NCBI GenBank assembly: GCA_016721825.1
Contig: JADKHI010000001.1
Coordinates: 682,001 to 746,000, forward strand
Direction of reading: 5' to 3'
Length of the DNA: 64,000 bases
From: Flavobacteriales bacterium
GTDB lineage: Bacteria > Bacteroidota > Bacteroidia > Flavobacteriales_F > PHOS-HE28
Shown: positions 36,043-46,300 of the stretch, piece after piece
Numbering within the stretch: the stretch's first letter is position 1
How the letters are laid out: each line of letters begins with the position of its first letter
Position numbers and translations under genes: made by a program
Notes under the pieces: generated by a model
What the model was told of the DNA's origin: nothing
The model's input: the letters and a program-made list of their open reading frames with translations, nothing else
Database searches by the model: none

Positions 36043-36870
36043 TTACAGCGGAAGCCTCCCCTGCTGTTCCATGGAAAGGCGCAGGTGGCTCACCTCCTTG
36101 CGCAGGTCCACCACGCTCCTTACCAGCTCATCCCGGCTCAGGTTGGGCTCCGGCAGCTCGCTGCTGATGAAGTGCACGAACTTCCAGATCTCCAGCACGT
36201 TGTTGACGCCGACCTCATAGGGGGAATAGATCGGGTTGGTGCTGCACAACAGCAAGGTGCCTTTCTCCTTGAGCTGATTGTAGACCACCTTGAACACGAT
36301 GCCGTCCTCCTTGGTCACCACGATGTAGGGTTGCCCGTCACGCAGGGTCTGCCAATTCTGCACGTATTCACCGGTGACCCAGGAGCCCTCGGCCACGGGC
36401 GGCATACTATCCCCGCTGATCTGGAACGTGCGGTACTTGCGGTCACGCGCCAGGAAAGGCATCTGGAAGGTGGGCAGCACACTGATGTACTCGGGATCGG
36501 CATAGCCCAGCGCATAACCCGCCTTGGCCTTTTCTGGAACGAGCTCCACGTTCTCCCGGTCCTCGCGATCCACCGTGGTGGCCAGCACGCGCAACCGGCG
36601 CCCGCTCAGGTCCAGGTCACCGCCCCGCTCCAGAATGCCCAACTGGCTCTCGCTCAATGCGGTCAGCTCATCCTTCAGCAGCTTGTCGATGCTGACCTTG
36701 AAGTACTCGCTCATACGCACCAACAGCTCGAACGAAGGCTCGGCGCTGCCATTCTCGTAGCCGCTGTAGCTGGAACGTTTCACATCGAGCGCGATGGCGG
36801 TCTCTTCTTGGGAACGACCGCGACGGGTACGGAGGAGCTTCAGGTTGGCTCCGAAGACGGGGTTTGCCAT
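36043..36870 (-). CDS. LexA-like XRE/S24 transcriptional regulator
   Basis: 275 residues from the ATG at 36870 (MANPVFGANLKLLRTRRGRS); an in-frame ATG at 36933 and a TTG at 36948 are alternatives. An XRE-type helix-turn-helix fills residues 8-62 (QEETAIALDVKRSSYSGYEN). The C-terminal part has the S24 self-cleavage set: Ala117-Gly118 cleavage site, S155 in SGDSM, and K194 in VFKVVY, with spacing close to LexA and UmuD. This predicts a repressor that cleaves itself under RecA-like control. It is divergent from dinB, a usual SOS target, and the Bacteroidota often lack a standard LexA. Confidence 0.85.
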   Translation of the reverse strand: MANPVFGANLKLLRTRRGRSQEETAIALDVKRSSYSGYENGSAEPSFELLVRMSEYFKVSIDKLLKDELTALSESQLGILERGGDLDLSGRRLRVLATTVDREDRENVELVPEKAKAGYALGYADPEYISVLPTFQMPFLARDRKYRTFQISGDSMPPVAEGSWVTGEYVQNWQTLRDGQPYIVVTKEDGIVFKVVYNQLKEKGTLLLCSTNPIYSPYEVGVNNVLEIWKFVHFISSELPEPNLSRDELVRSVVDLRKEVSHLRLSMEQQGRLPL

Positions 36871-36960
36871 GGTGACTGTCTTATGCGGGTTGAAGGACTG
36901 TCGTATGCGGTGTTCCGTTGCCATATAATCCATCAGTGCATTGATCAATTATACGGCGAC

Positions 36961-36992
36961 CAAATGTAATGACTAATTTACTGACCAAACAA
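36961..36992 (-). promoter_or_regulatory. Promoter of the XRE/S24 regulator
   Basis: On the minus strand TACATTTG (36961-36968) is an exact -7 box. Upstream, TTGTTTG gives a TTG at 36990-36992 with a 21-base spacer. Four TGAC/GTCA words fall inside or next to the promoter (36970-37015), and a perfect palindrome ATTGATCAAT lies at 36940-36949 just past the start site. These are candidate operators for self-repression. Confidence 0.6.
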
Positions 36993-37020
36993 TGTCAGCT
37001 ATTCCGTCATTGAAATTTCG

Positions 37021-37245
37021 TTGGCACACCGCCGATCTCCGCCAGGGATGGAAGCGGCAGCTCCCGTGCGGGCGGGCCTTGTGGGGGCGTGCGGCGAGGA
37101 GGCCCCGCGGAACGCGGGGACCCCGCAGCGCCGCCACCGCTGGCCTGGCCGTACGGGACCACAGCGGACAGCCCGCCTTCGCCCTCCTACATGGGGCTTT
37201 GGCGGGCGAGGCCCGCTGCGGACCTGTTGGGCGAAGGGGCGGCCA
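37021..37245. repeat. GC-rich structured intergenic block between the S24 regulator and dinB
   Basis: This block is much richer in G and C than its neighbours and holds several inverted repeats: CCCCGCG-GAA-CGCGGGG (37103-37119, perfect 7-bp stem), GCCCGCC/GGCGGGC (37171-37177 and 37201-37207), CAGCGG/CCGCTG (37162-37167 and 37213-37218) and CTTCGCCC-type arms matching GGGCGAAG. Small ORFs across it look like no protein. It resembles the repetitive extragenic palindromic units I have seen in other Bacteroidota intergenic regions (for example the GGGATGGAAGCGGCA start), but I cannot search the genome. The rest of the 36871-37344 gap holds the regulator promoter and nothing else recognised. Confidence 0.55.
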
Positions 37246-37344
37246 CCCTATAAGCATGAAGAATGTAGAAGGCGACCCGCCCAGAGAAGGGTGGAATGCC
37301 CGCGTTGATCGAAGCACCCGTAACGGCGACCCATTGGGTCGACC

Positions 37345-38568
37345 ATGACCATGGAACGCACCATCCTGCACCTCGACCTCAACACCTTTTTCGTAAGCGT
37401 GGAACGCCTGCATGAACCCCGGCTTATCGGCCTGCCGGTGCTGATCGGTGCCGACAGCGACCGTGGGGTGGTGGCCAGCTGCAGCTACGAAGCGAGGGCT
37501 TTCGGTGTGCGCAGTGCCATGCCCATGCGGATGGCCAAGCAGCTGTGCCCGGAGGCCATCATCATCCGCGGCGACAGTGGGGCCTACCTGAAGAAGAGCG
37601 ACGAGGTGACCGATGTGATCCGCGAGCACATGCCGATGTTCGAAAAGAGCAGCGTGGATGAGTTCTACGTGGACCTTACGGGCACGGACCGTTTCCATGG
37701 CAGTTGGAAACTGGCCAACGAACTGCGCCACCGCATCGCCCATGAAACGGGACTGCCCAACAGCATCGGCCTCAGCATCAACAAGACGGTGAGCAAAGTT
37801 GCCACCGGCGAGGCCAAGCATGGTAAAGGCGCACTGCAGGTGCCCTACGGAACGGAGAAACCCTTTCTCGCACCCATGCCGATCGAACGAATACCCGGTG
37901 TGGGTGAGAAGACGGCACACCTGCTGCGCAGCATGGGCGTTTCGAAGATCCACGCCTTGCAGGAAGTGCCGATCGACCTGATGCAACGCATACTGGGGGA
38001 ACATGGGCCCGTGCTGTGGCGCAAGGCCAATGGCATTGACAACAGCCCGGTGATCGCGTGGCACGAACGCAAGAACATCAGTACCGAACGCACCTTTGAA
38101 CGCGACACCATTGATGTGGTGAAGCTGCGCGGCATGCTGACCGCTATGGCCGAGAGCCTCGCCTTCCAACTGCGCAAGGGTGCGAAGCTCACCAGTTGCG
38201 TGGCCGTGAAGATCCGCTATGCCGACATGAACACGCACACACGCCAGCTGCGCATCGGCTATACCGCGTGCGACCACATCATCCTGCCCGTGGTGCACGA
38301 CCTGTTCCGCGCGTTATACGACCGCCGCCAACGGATCCGCCTGATCGGCGTGCGCTTCAGCCACATGGTGGGCGGAGGGCACCAAATGGACGCGTTCACG
38401 GACACCGAGGAGGCCATGGCGTTGTACCAGGCCATGGACCGGATCCGCAAACGCTTCGGCGACCGCACCGTGATGCGCGCCGCCGGCATGGACGCACAGA
38501 GCATCGGCCGCATGGACAACCCCTTCGATGGGCAGGCCCCGGTGCTGTTGGCGAACAGGAGGAGCTAG
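37345..38568 (+). CDS. dinB: DNA polymerase IV (Y-family)
   Basis: 407 residues. The Y-family palm residues are present: D11 in HLDLNTFFVSVE and D105-E106 in SSVDEFYVDLTGTD. The helix-hairpin-helix stretch IERIPGVGEKTAHLLRSMG (about 175-193) and the little-finger region RFSHMVGGGHQMD follow. It copies past damaged DNA with low fidelity. The ATG ATGACCATGG has a second Met two codons on. It is divergent from the LexA-like regulator, which probably represses it. The C-terminus lacks an obvious clamp-binding motif that I can name with certainty. Confidence 0.94.
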   Translation: MTMERTILHLDLNTFFVSVERLHEPRLIGLPVLIGADSDRGVVASCSYEARAFGVRSAMPMRMAKQLCPEAIIIRGDSGAYLKKSDEVTDVIREHMPMFEKSSVDEFYVDLTGTDRFHGSWKLANELRHRIAHETGLPNSIGLSINKTVSKVATGEAKHGKGALQVPYGTEKPFLAPMPIERIPGVGEKTAHLLRSMGVSKIHALQEVPIDLMQRILGEHGPVLWRKANGIDNSPVIAWHERKNISTERTFERDTIDVVKLRGMLTAMAESLAFQLRKGAKLTSCVAVKIRYADMNTHTRQLRIGYTACDHIILPVVHDLFRALYDRRQRIRLIGVRFSHMVGGGHQMDAFTDTEEAMALYQAMDRIRKRFGDRTVMRAAGMDAQSIGRMDNPFDGQAPVLLANRRS

Positions 38569-38789
38569 CAAGATGCAAGACACAAGGGTCAAGGCCCAAG
38601 TGAACAAGGTGTTCGTTCCGGTCCGGTGCTCCCTTCGACCCCAGTGCTTGGCCTTCGCTACTTGAGGCTTGACACTTGAGCAGTTCACATCTCCACACCG
38701 CCCCGCCCCACTTCCGACCGCTCGTGTGATCGGACCTTGGTGGTTCGCGGTCCACGACCCATCTTGCCCTCGCAACAACCCCTCCCCGT

Positions 38790-39680
38790 ATGGACCTGAT
38801 CATCCAAGGCCTCAGCAAGACCTATGGCAACGGCGTGAAAGCGCTGGACAACGTGAGCCTCACCATCCCCACCGGCATGTTCGGGCTGCTGGGGCCCAAC
38901 GGTGCGGGCAAGAGCACCTTGATGCGGATCCTGGCCACGCTGCAGGAGGCGGACGCGGGCACGGTGAAGCTCGGTGATATCGATGTGTTGAACGAGAAGG
39001 ACAAGGTGCGCCGCGTGCTCGGCTACCTGCCCCAGGAGTTCGGTGTGTACCCGCGCGTGAGCGCCTACGAGATGCTCGACCACATCGCGCTGCTGAAAGG
39101 CGTGACCAACACCGGTGAACGCAAGGGTCTGGTGGAGGCCCTGCTGCAGAAGGTGAACCTGTGGGAGCAGCGCAAGCGCCGGCTGAGCGGATTCAGCGGC
39201 GGCATGAAGCAGCGTTTCGGCATCGCGCAGTCGCTGATCGGAGAGCCCAAGCTCATCATCGTGGACGAGCCCACGGCCGGCCTCGACCCCGGCGAGCGCA
39301 ACCGCTTCTACAACCTGCTCACCGAGATCGGTGAGAACGTGGTGGTGATCCTCAGCACGCACATCGTGCAGGACGTGCAGGAGCTCTGCAACAACATGGC
39401 CATCATCAACAAGGGCAAGCTCCTTTACGCCGGTGCGCCGAACGACGCGTTGAAAGGCCTCGCCGGCAAGGTGTGGGAGAAGAGCATCGCGAAGAGCGAA
39501 CTGGAGCGCTTCATGGCCTCCGGCACCTTGATCAGCAACAAGCTCGTGGCCGGCAAGCCCGTGATCCACGTACTGGGCGCACAGCGCCCCGAGGAAGGCT
39601 TCGCCAGCGTGGAGCCCAGCCTTGAGGATGTCTTCTTCAGCCACATCCACGGCTCCACCAATGCACCGGTGAACGCATGA
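38790..39680 (+). CDS. ABC transporter ATP-binding protein
   Basis: 296 residues. Walker A GPNGAGKST at 35-43, signature SGFSGGMKQRFGIAQ near 135-149, Walker B LIIVDEP with TAGLDPGERNR, and the switch His in LSTHIVQD. A cytoplasmic ATPase of the DrrA/NatA-like exporter group. The stop overlaps the start of the permease-peptidase gene by 4 bases (ATGA), so the two are coupled. It is the only ATPase in reach of the two permease-peptidase genes and presumably powers both. Confidence 0.94.
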   Translation: MDLIIQGLSKTYGNGVKALDNVSLTIPTGMFGLLGPNGAGKSTLMRILATLQEADAGTVKLGDIDVLNEKDKVRRVLGYLPQEFGVYPRVSAYEMLDHIALLKGVTNTGERKGLVEALLQKVNLWEQRKRRLSGFSGGMKQRFGIAQSLIGEPKLIIVDEPTAGLDPGERNRFYNLLTEIGENVVVILSTHIVQDVQELCNNMAIINKGKLLYAGAPNDALKGLAGKVWEKSIAKSELERFMASGTLISNKLVAGKPVIHVLGAQRPEEGFASVEPSLEDVFFSHIHGSTNAPVNA

Positions 39681-42600
39681 TCGCGCGCTTCTTCCTCTTC
39701 GAGGTGCGCTACTGGCTCCGGCAGCCGATGGTGTACATCTTCCTGTTCATCAACGCCCTGCTCGTGTTCGGCGCGGTGGCCACCGAGAACGTGAACATCG
39801 GCGGTGGTACGGGCAACGTGTTCAAGAACGCACCCTTCGTTGCGTACCAGTTCTATGGCGTGATGTCCTTCATCGGCCTGTTGATGGTCACCGCCTTCGT
39901 GAACGGTACCGCGATCCGTGACTTCACCAGCAACACGGCCCAGATCGTCTTCAGCACACCGGTGTCGAAGGCCGGCTACCTGATCGGCAAGTTCCTGGGC
40001 AGCACGTTCGTCGCAGCGCTTCCGCTGCTCGGGGTCACGCTCGGCATCCTCGTGGGCAGCGTGATGCCCTGGCTCGATCCGATCCGCGTGGGCCCGAACC
40101 TGATGGGCCCGCACCTGCAGGCCTTTCTGCTCGTTGCCTTGCCCAATGTGCTCTTCAGCGCCGCCATCATCTTCGCCGTGGCGGTGCTCGTTCGTACCAC
40201 GATGGCCTCCTTCATCACGGCCATCGCGCTGATCGTTGGCTACTCCATCGCGGGCAGCTTCATCACGGACATCGAGAACGAAACGCTCGGCGCCATGCTC
40301 GACCCCTTCGGCAGCGTGGCCATGGACATGGTGACGAAGTATTGGACCGTAGAGGACAAGAACACCCTGCTCCTGCCTTCCAGCGGCGTGCTGCTGTGGA
40401 ACCGTCTGCTCTGGATCGGCGTGTCCATCATCATCTTCCTATTCGGCTATCTCCGATTCTCTTTCACCGAGCGGGTTCAAAAAGCAAAGGCCTCGAACGG
40501 GGAAGCGGAAGTGAAGCCCGCCCTGGCCTCGGTGGCCCTGCCCAAGGTGGCCCTCGACTTTTCCCGCACCAGTGGCAGAAAACAATTCTGGACGCTCTTC
40601 ACCAGCGACCTGAAAGGGATCCTGAAAAGCACGCCCTTCATCATCATCATCACCCTGGGGCTGCTCCAACTCTTCACCTCGTTGTCGTTCGTCACCAGTA
40701 TGTACGGCAACACCACGTACCCGGTGACCTACAGCATCATCGACCTGATGCGCGGCTCGCTGTTCATCTACCTGATGATCATCGTGACCTTCTACGGTGG
40801 CCAGTTGGTGTGGAAGGAACGCGACCCCAAGATGGACGGCATCACCAATGCCCTACCGATGGCGACACGCACAGGACTGCTCGCCAAGCTCGCGGCGCTC
40901 GTGTCTGTTGTGTTCGTTGTTCATCTGGTAGGCACCGGTGCGGGTATGATCACCCAGCTGCTCAACGGATACACCCGCTTGCAGCCCATGGTATACCTCA
41001 CCTATTACATCCTCCCCGGCACACTCTCGTTCCTCTTCTGGGCCGTGCTCGCGTTCCTCGTGCATGTCCTGGTGAACAACAAGTACCTGGGCTTCTTCGT
41101 GTTCATCGTGGTGGTGGTCTTGAACCTCTTCGCATGGAGCGCAGCCGATGTGGAGTCGAACCTGGTGATGCTCAACAATGGTTCCGGCCTCACCTATTCC
41201 GACATGAACGGCTTCGGCCCCTTCCTGAAGGGCTGGCTCTTCTTCAAGGCCTACTGGCTGATTTTCGCGGGCATCCTCGTGTTCGTGAGCTTCCTCTTCC
41301 TGGTGCGCGGCAACGACACCACCTTCCGTTGGCGCTGGCATGAAGCGAAGCAACGGCTGTCCGGTTCGAAAGGACTTGCCATCGGACTTCTCGGACTGTG
41401 GGTACTGCTCGGCGCGTGGGGCGTGTACAACACCAAGTTCCTCAATACCTACACAACGAGCGACGAAGGCGAAGAGGACCAGGTGCGCTACGAGAAGGAG
41501 TACAAGAAGTACCAAGGCATGCCGCAGCCGCACTACACGGACATCGCCTACACCATCGACCTGGATCCGGAGGCACGTGCCATCAGCTACAGCGCCGAAG
41601 TGAAGTTGAAGAACAAGAGCGCGGTGGCCATCGATACGCTCCACTTCAACGTGCCCCACCGCATGGATGTGAAGATGGAGATCCCCGGCGCGGAACTGGT
41701 GTTGAACGACGAGAAGCTGGATCAACGCATGTACCGGCTGAAGCAACCCTTACAGCCCGGTGCGGAGCTCTGGCTCACAGTGCGAGGCGGATGGCAACAG
41801 AAGGGCATCGCGAACGATGTGGAGTTCACCGGCCTGGTGAACAACGGCAGCTTCTTCAACAACCAGGAACTGCTGCCCACACTGGGCTACGAGCCTCGCA
41901 TGGAACTGAGCGACCGCGCCGACCGCCGCAAGCACGAGCTTCCGCCCAACGACCGCATGCCCAAGCTTTCCGAAGACCCGGTAAAACGGATGCAGAACTA
42001 CCTGATGGCGAACAGCGACTGGGTGAACGTGCGCACCACCATCAGCACCGCGCCGGACCAGATCGCCATCGCGCCCGGATCACTGAGGAAGGAATGGACA
42101 GCCAATGGACGCCGCTACTTCAACTATGAGCTCGACAAGCCCTCGCTGAACTTCTACGCCTTCATGAGCGCGCGCTATGAGGTGGCACGTGAGAAGTGGA
42201 ACGGTGTGGACCTCGAGGTCTATTATCAGAAGGAGCACGCCGTCAACGTGCCGCGCATGCTGAACTCCATGAAGAAGTCGCTCGCTTACTACAGCGAACA
42301 CTTCGGTCCATATCACCACAAGCAGGCGCGCATCATCGAGTTCCCACGTTATGCATCGTTCGCGCAAGCCTTCCCTGGCACCATGCCGTACAGCGAGAGC
42401 ATCGGCTTCATCACCGACCTCACCGCCGAGGAGGACATCGACATGGTGTTCTACGTGGTGGCGCACGAGATGGGGCACCAGTGGTGGGCGCACCAGGTGA
42501 TGGGTGCCGAGATGCAGGGCAGTACCATGCTCAGCGAGAGCATGGCCCAGTACAGTGCGCTGATGGTGATGGAACAGGAATACGGCAAGGCGCACATGCG

Positions 42601-43258
42601 CAAGTTCCTGAAGTACGAGGGCGACAAGTACCAGAACGCCCGCGGCGCCGAGGCCATCGGGGAGACGCCGCTGATGTACGTGGAGAACCAGGGCTACATC
42701 CACTACAACAAGGCCAGCGTGGTGCTCTATTGCATGCGCGACTTCCTCGGTGAGGACACGCTGAACAAGGCTTTCAACGCGCTGGTCGATTCCTTCGGCT
42801 ACGCGGAACCGCCCTGGCCCACCGCGCTCGACATGTACCGTGAGATCCGCGCCGTGACACCCGACAGCCTCACTTACCTGCTGGAGGACAACTTCAAGTA
42901 CATCACGTTGTACAACAACGGCATCACCAGTACCAAGGCTACCATGAACGCCGACAGCAGCTGGACCGTGGACGTGAGACTCACCGCGGACAAGGTGCAC
43001 GCCGATTCACTGGGCAAGGAGACGAAGGTCCCGGTGAACGACTGGATGGACATCGCGGTGGAACGCAAGCCGGCCTTCGGGAAGAACGCGAAGAAGGAAC
43101 TGAACGACGTGCCGCTCGTTCAGCAACGTGTGAAGCTGCGCAGCGGCGCGAACAGCTTCACCTTCACCGTCCCCGAGAAGCCGCTCGCCGTGGTGATCGA
43201 TCCCGACCACCTGTTCTTCGACCGATTGCCGGAGGACAACCGGAAGAAGGTGGAATGA
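39677..43258 (+). CDS. ABC-2 permease fused to an M1 family aminopeptidase domain (copy 1)
   Basis: 1193 residues. Residues 1-590 carry about twelve membrane helices in two sets of six, as two ABC-2 permease halves (start MIARFFLFEVRYWLRQPMVY). From about 600 there is a soluble domain with M1 features: H930-E-M-G-H934 in VVAHEMGHQWW and E954 in MLSESMAQ, then YIHYNKASVVLYCMRDF. The distance from the second His to the Glu is 19 intervening residues, one more than the usual 18. The fusion is a known Bacteroidota arrangement of unknown substrate. The peptidase probably faces the periplasm and acts on what the permease moves or on signal peptides. Confidence 0.9.
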   Translation: MIARFFLFEVRYWLRQPMVYIFLFINALLVFGAVATENVNIGGGTGNVFKNAPFVAYQFYGVMSFIGLLMVTAFVNGTAIRDFTSNTAQIVFSTPVSKAGYLIGKFLGSTFVAALPLLGVTLGILVGSVMPWLDPIRVGPNLMGPHLQAFLLVALPNVLFSAAIIFAVAVLVRTTMASFITAIALIVGYSIAGSFITDIENETLGAMLDPFGSVAMDMVTKYWTVEDKNTLLLPSSGVLLWNRLLWIGVSIIIFLFGYLRFSFTERVQKAKASNGEAEVKPALASVALPKVALDFSRTSGRKQFWTLFTSDLKGILKSTPFIIIITLGLLQLFTSLSFVTSMYGNTTYPVTYSIIDLMRGSLFIYLMIIVTFYGGQLVWKERDPKMDGITNALPMATRTGLLAKLAALVSVVFVVHLVGTGAGMITQLLNGYTRLQPMVYLTYYILPGTLSFLFWAVLAFLVHVLVNNKYLGFFVFIVVVVLNLFAWSAADVESNLVMLNNGSGLTYSDMNGFGPFLKGWLFFKAYWLIFAGILVFVSFLFLVRGNDTTFRWRWHEAKQRLSGSKGLAIGLLGLWVLLGAWGVYNTKFLNTYTTSDEGEEDQVRYEKEYKKYQGMPQPHYTDIAYTIDLDPEARAISYSAEVKLKNKSAVAIDTLHFNVPHRMDVKMEIPGAELVLNDEKLDQRMYRLKQPLQPGAELWLTVRGGWQQKGIANDVEFTGLVNNGSFFNNQELLPTLGYEPRMELSDRADRRKHELPPNDRMPKLSEDPVKRMQNYLMANSDWVNVRTTISTAPDQIAIAPGSLRKEWTANGRRYFNYELDKPSLNFYAFMSARYEVAREKWNGVDLEVYYQKEHAVNVPRMLNSMKKSLAYYSEHFGPYHHKQARIIEFPRYASFAQAFPGTMPYSESIGFITDLTAEEDIDMVFYVVAHEMGHQWWAHQVMGAEMQGSTMLSESMAQYSALMVMEQEYGKAHMRKFLKYEGDKYQNARGAEAIGETPLMYVENQGYIHYNKASVVLYCMRDFLGEDTLNKAFNALVDSFGYAEPPWPTALDMYREIRAVTPDSLTYLLEDNFKYITLYNNGITSTKATMNADSSWTVDVRLTADKVHADSLGKETKVPVNDWMDIAVERKPAFGKNAKKELNDVPLVQQRVKLRSGANSFTFTVPEKPLAVVIDPDHLFFDRLPEDNRKKVE

Positions 43259-43361
43259 CCGCATGAGCTGAACCAACATCACCTCGACGCAACAGCCTGA
43301 ACGTTGTGGTGACGTTACGAATGCTGAGCGAGTGCATTTCTCAGTGTTCACACAGGGTTGA

Positions 43362-46300
43362 ATGATCAGGCGCCTCATCCTCTTCGAACTGCGCTTCTGG
43401 ATGCGGCATCCGCAGCTCTGGATCTTTTTGGGCTTGTCTTTCGCGTTCTGTTTCGCGATCGCGGTCTTTGAAGGGGGCGGCGTAGGAAGCCCGGGCATGG
43501 TGCATGTCAACTCGCCGTTGCATGTGTACGAGCTGTATGCGAACCTCGCGTTCCTCTGGCTGCCCATGGTCACGGCCTTCGTGAACGCTACAGCCATCCG
43601 CGACTTCGCTTGCCGAACCTCGGATATTGTCTTCAGCACGGTCGTGTCGCGCAGGCAGTATATCGTGGGCCGCTTCGTGGGTAGCACACTCGTGGCACTG
43701 ATCCCGGTGCTCGGGATCTCGCTCGGACTGGTCGTGGGAAGCTGGGTGCCGTACGGCGACCCCATCCGCTTCGGGCCGAACAACTGGCTCGTTCATACCC
43801 AAGCGATCCTCTGGTTCGGTCTCACGAGCATCGCTTTCCAAAGCGCATTGATGTTCGCCATCGCCTCGCACGTGCGTTCAACGGCGGCGGCCTTCGTCAC
43901 ATCAGTCGCGCTTGTCGTGCTCAGCGGCATCGCATCCGCCTATTCAACGGAGGTGGACAACGCGCTGCTCTCCTCGCTGCTCGACCCGTTCGGCAACCGG
44001 GCCTTGGACCAAGTAACGCGTTACTGGAGCGTGGTGGACAACAATACGCGACTGTTGCCGCTGCTTGGTCCGCTCACATGGAACCGGCTGTTGTGGCTCG
44101 GTATCGGAGCTGCCATCTTCGTTTTCGGGTACCTGCGCTTCTCCTTCACGGAACGAAAAAGCAATGCGGCGCCGATCATCGCCCCGGTGCAGGACCATGG
44201 AACGGGCAGCGGAGCGTTACCGGTCGTGCGGTTGGCCAGCGGCCGGAGTTCGCAATGGCGTCAGTTCCTCGGCCTTGTGCGATCGGACCTCATCGGTCTC
44301 TTGCGCACGCCGATCACGTGGATCATCATCGGTCTATGCCTGACCATGCTCTTGTTCGCTCTCTCGGAGGTCACCAGCATGTTCGGCAACCACAGTTGGC
44401 CCGTCACCTACAATGTGATCGACCTCATTCGCAGTGTATCGCTGGTGATCATGGTGGTGATCATCACCTTCTACAGTGGCGAACTCGTTTGGCGGGATCG
44501 GGAGACGAACGTGGATGGCATCTCCAGCGGGCTGCCCGTGCGATCACGAACGATCGTACTGTCCAAGTACGCGGTGCTGTTGACCATCGGTCTCGGCCTG
44601 TTGGTGCTGATGGGCCTGGCCGGCATCGGGCGGCAACTGATCAGCGGCTACACCCATGTTCAACCCGGTCTGTACGTCACCTACTTGCTGATCCCCGGGA
44701 TGTTCGCCTTCGCCTTCTGGTCGGCCATCGCGCTTGCCCTACAACTGGTGGTGAACAACAAGTACATCGGCTTCGGGCTCTTCGTGGTGCTCTTCGCGGT
44801 GAATTCGATGATCTGGGGCTTTCTGAAGGTGAGCTCCAACCTCGTATTGCTCTTCGGTGCACCGCGCATGATGTACAGCGACCTCAACGGCTTCGGGCCT
44901 TTCCTGTTGCCGTGGCTCTTCTTCCGCACATACTGGATGGCGTTCGCGGCGTGCTTGCTGTTCATCGCAGCGTTGGTGGCCGTGCGTGGGGGTGAGGATA
45001 TGTGGACCTGGCGCTTGCGCATCGCGGGTGTACGCTGGCGGCGTGCTTGGCGGATCGGTACGCTCGCGTTCGGTGCGTGGTTCATATTGCTGGCCTTCGG
45101 CTTCTACAACACCCGCGTCTTGAACGAGCCGGTCACCGAGCAGGACACGGAGGCCTTGCAAGTGGCGTACGAGAAGGACTACAAGCGCTTCAGCAACACA
45201 CCGCTACCCCACTTCACCGCAGTGGACATCACCGTGGAACTGGAGCCACAGAACCGCGCCATCCGATACGCCGCGAACATCACGCTGACCAACAAAGGCA
45301 GTGCTCCCGTGGATACGTTCTGGTTCAGCCTGCCGGACCACATGCGCATGACCTTCAGCGTGCCGAACGCTCTGGAAGTGCTCAACGACAGTGCCCGCTT
45401 CCAACGGATGTTCCGGTTGAACAAGGCGCTGCTTCCGGGCGACTCCGTTCACGTGGTGGTCGATGGTGAATGGGCACCGAAGGGCTTCGCCAACGATGTG
45501 CGGTTCCTCTCACTTGTGGAGAACGGCACCTTCCTGAACACACAGGACCTGTTGCCGATGATCGGCTATCAGCAAGAAGTGGAACTGACCGATCCAGGAG
45601 CGCGGCGCAAGCACGGCTTGCCCGTGAAGCGGCGGGTGGCCCTATTGAGCGATGATCCCCGGCAACGCACATCGAACGAGACGATGGAACACGCCGACCA
45701 CATCCGGTTCGCCTGTACGATCGGCACAGCTGCGGACCAGATCGGCATCGCGCCAGGCACGCTGGTGAAGGAGTGGGAAGCGAATGGCAAGCGCTGGTTC
45801 CGCTACGAAAGCGAGACGCCCATCTTCAACTTCTGGTCAGTGCTCAGTGCACGGTATACGGTATCGAGGGAGCAAGCGGGCGACGTTACGCTCGAAGTGT
45901 ACCACCATCCGGAGCACTCGACCAATGTGCCCCGCATGTTGAAAGGAATGCGCGACGCGATCGCCTTCGCATCGGCCAACTTCGGACCCTACCAGCACAA
46001 GGTGGCGCGCATCATCGAATTCCCGAGGTATCGACGGTTCGCCCAGTCTTTCCCTGGTACGATGCCGTACAGCGAAGCCATCGGCTTCATCACCGATCTG
46101 CGCGACACGGCGCGGATCGACATGGTGTACTACGTTGTGGCGCATGAGGTCGCGCACCAGTGGTGGGGCCATCAGGTGCTGGGGCCGCGAATGCAGGGAT
46201 CGTCGATGATCGTCGAGAGCATGGCGCAATTCACGGCGCTCATGGTGCTGGAGAAGGAGTATGGCAGAGGGGCCATGCGCAAGTTCCTGAATTACGAGCG

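Noticed and set aside
37021..37308. Small ORFs in the GC-rich block before dinB
   Set aside because: Arg/Pro/Gly-rich translations without any family features, best explained by hairpin-rich noncoding DNA.
38569..38789. Gap between dinB and the ABC ATPase, checked for a small gene or promoter
   Set aside because: Only short direct repeats of CTTGA type are seen; no -7 box match and no convincing ORF.
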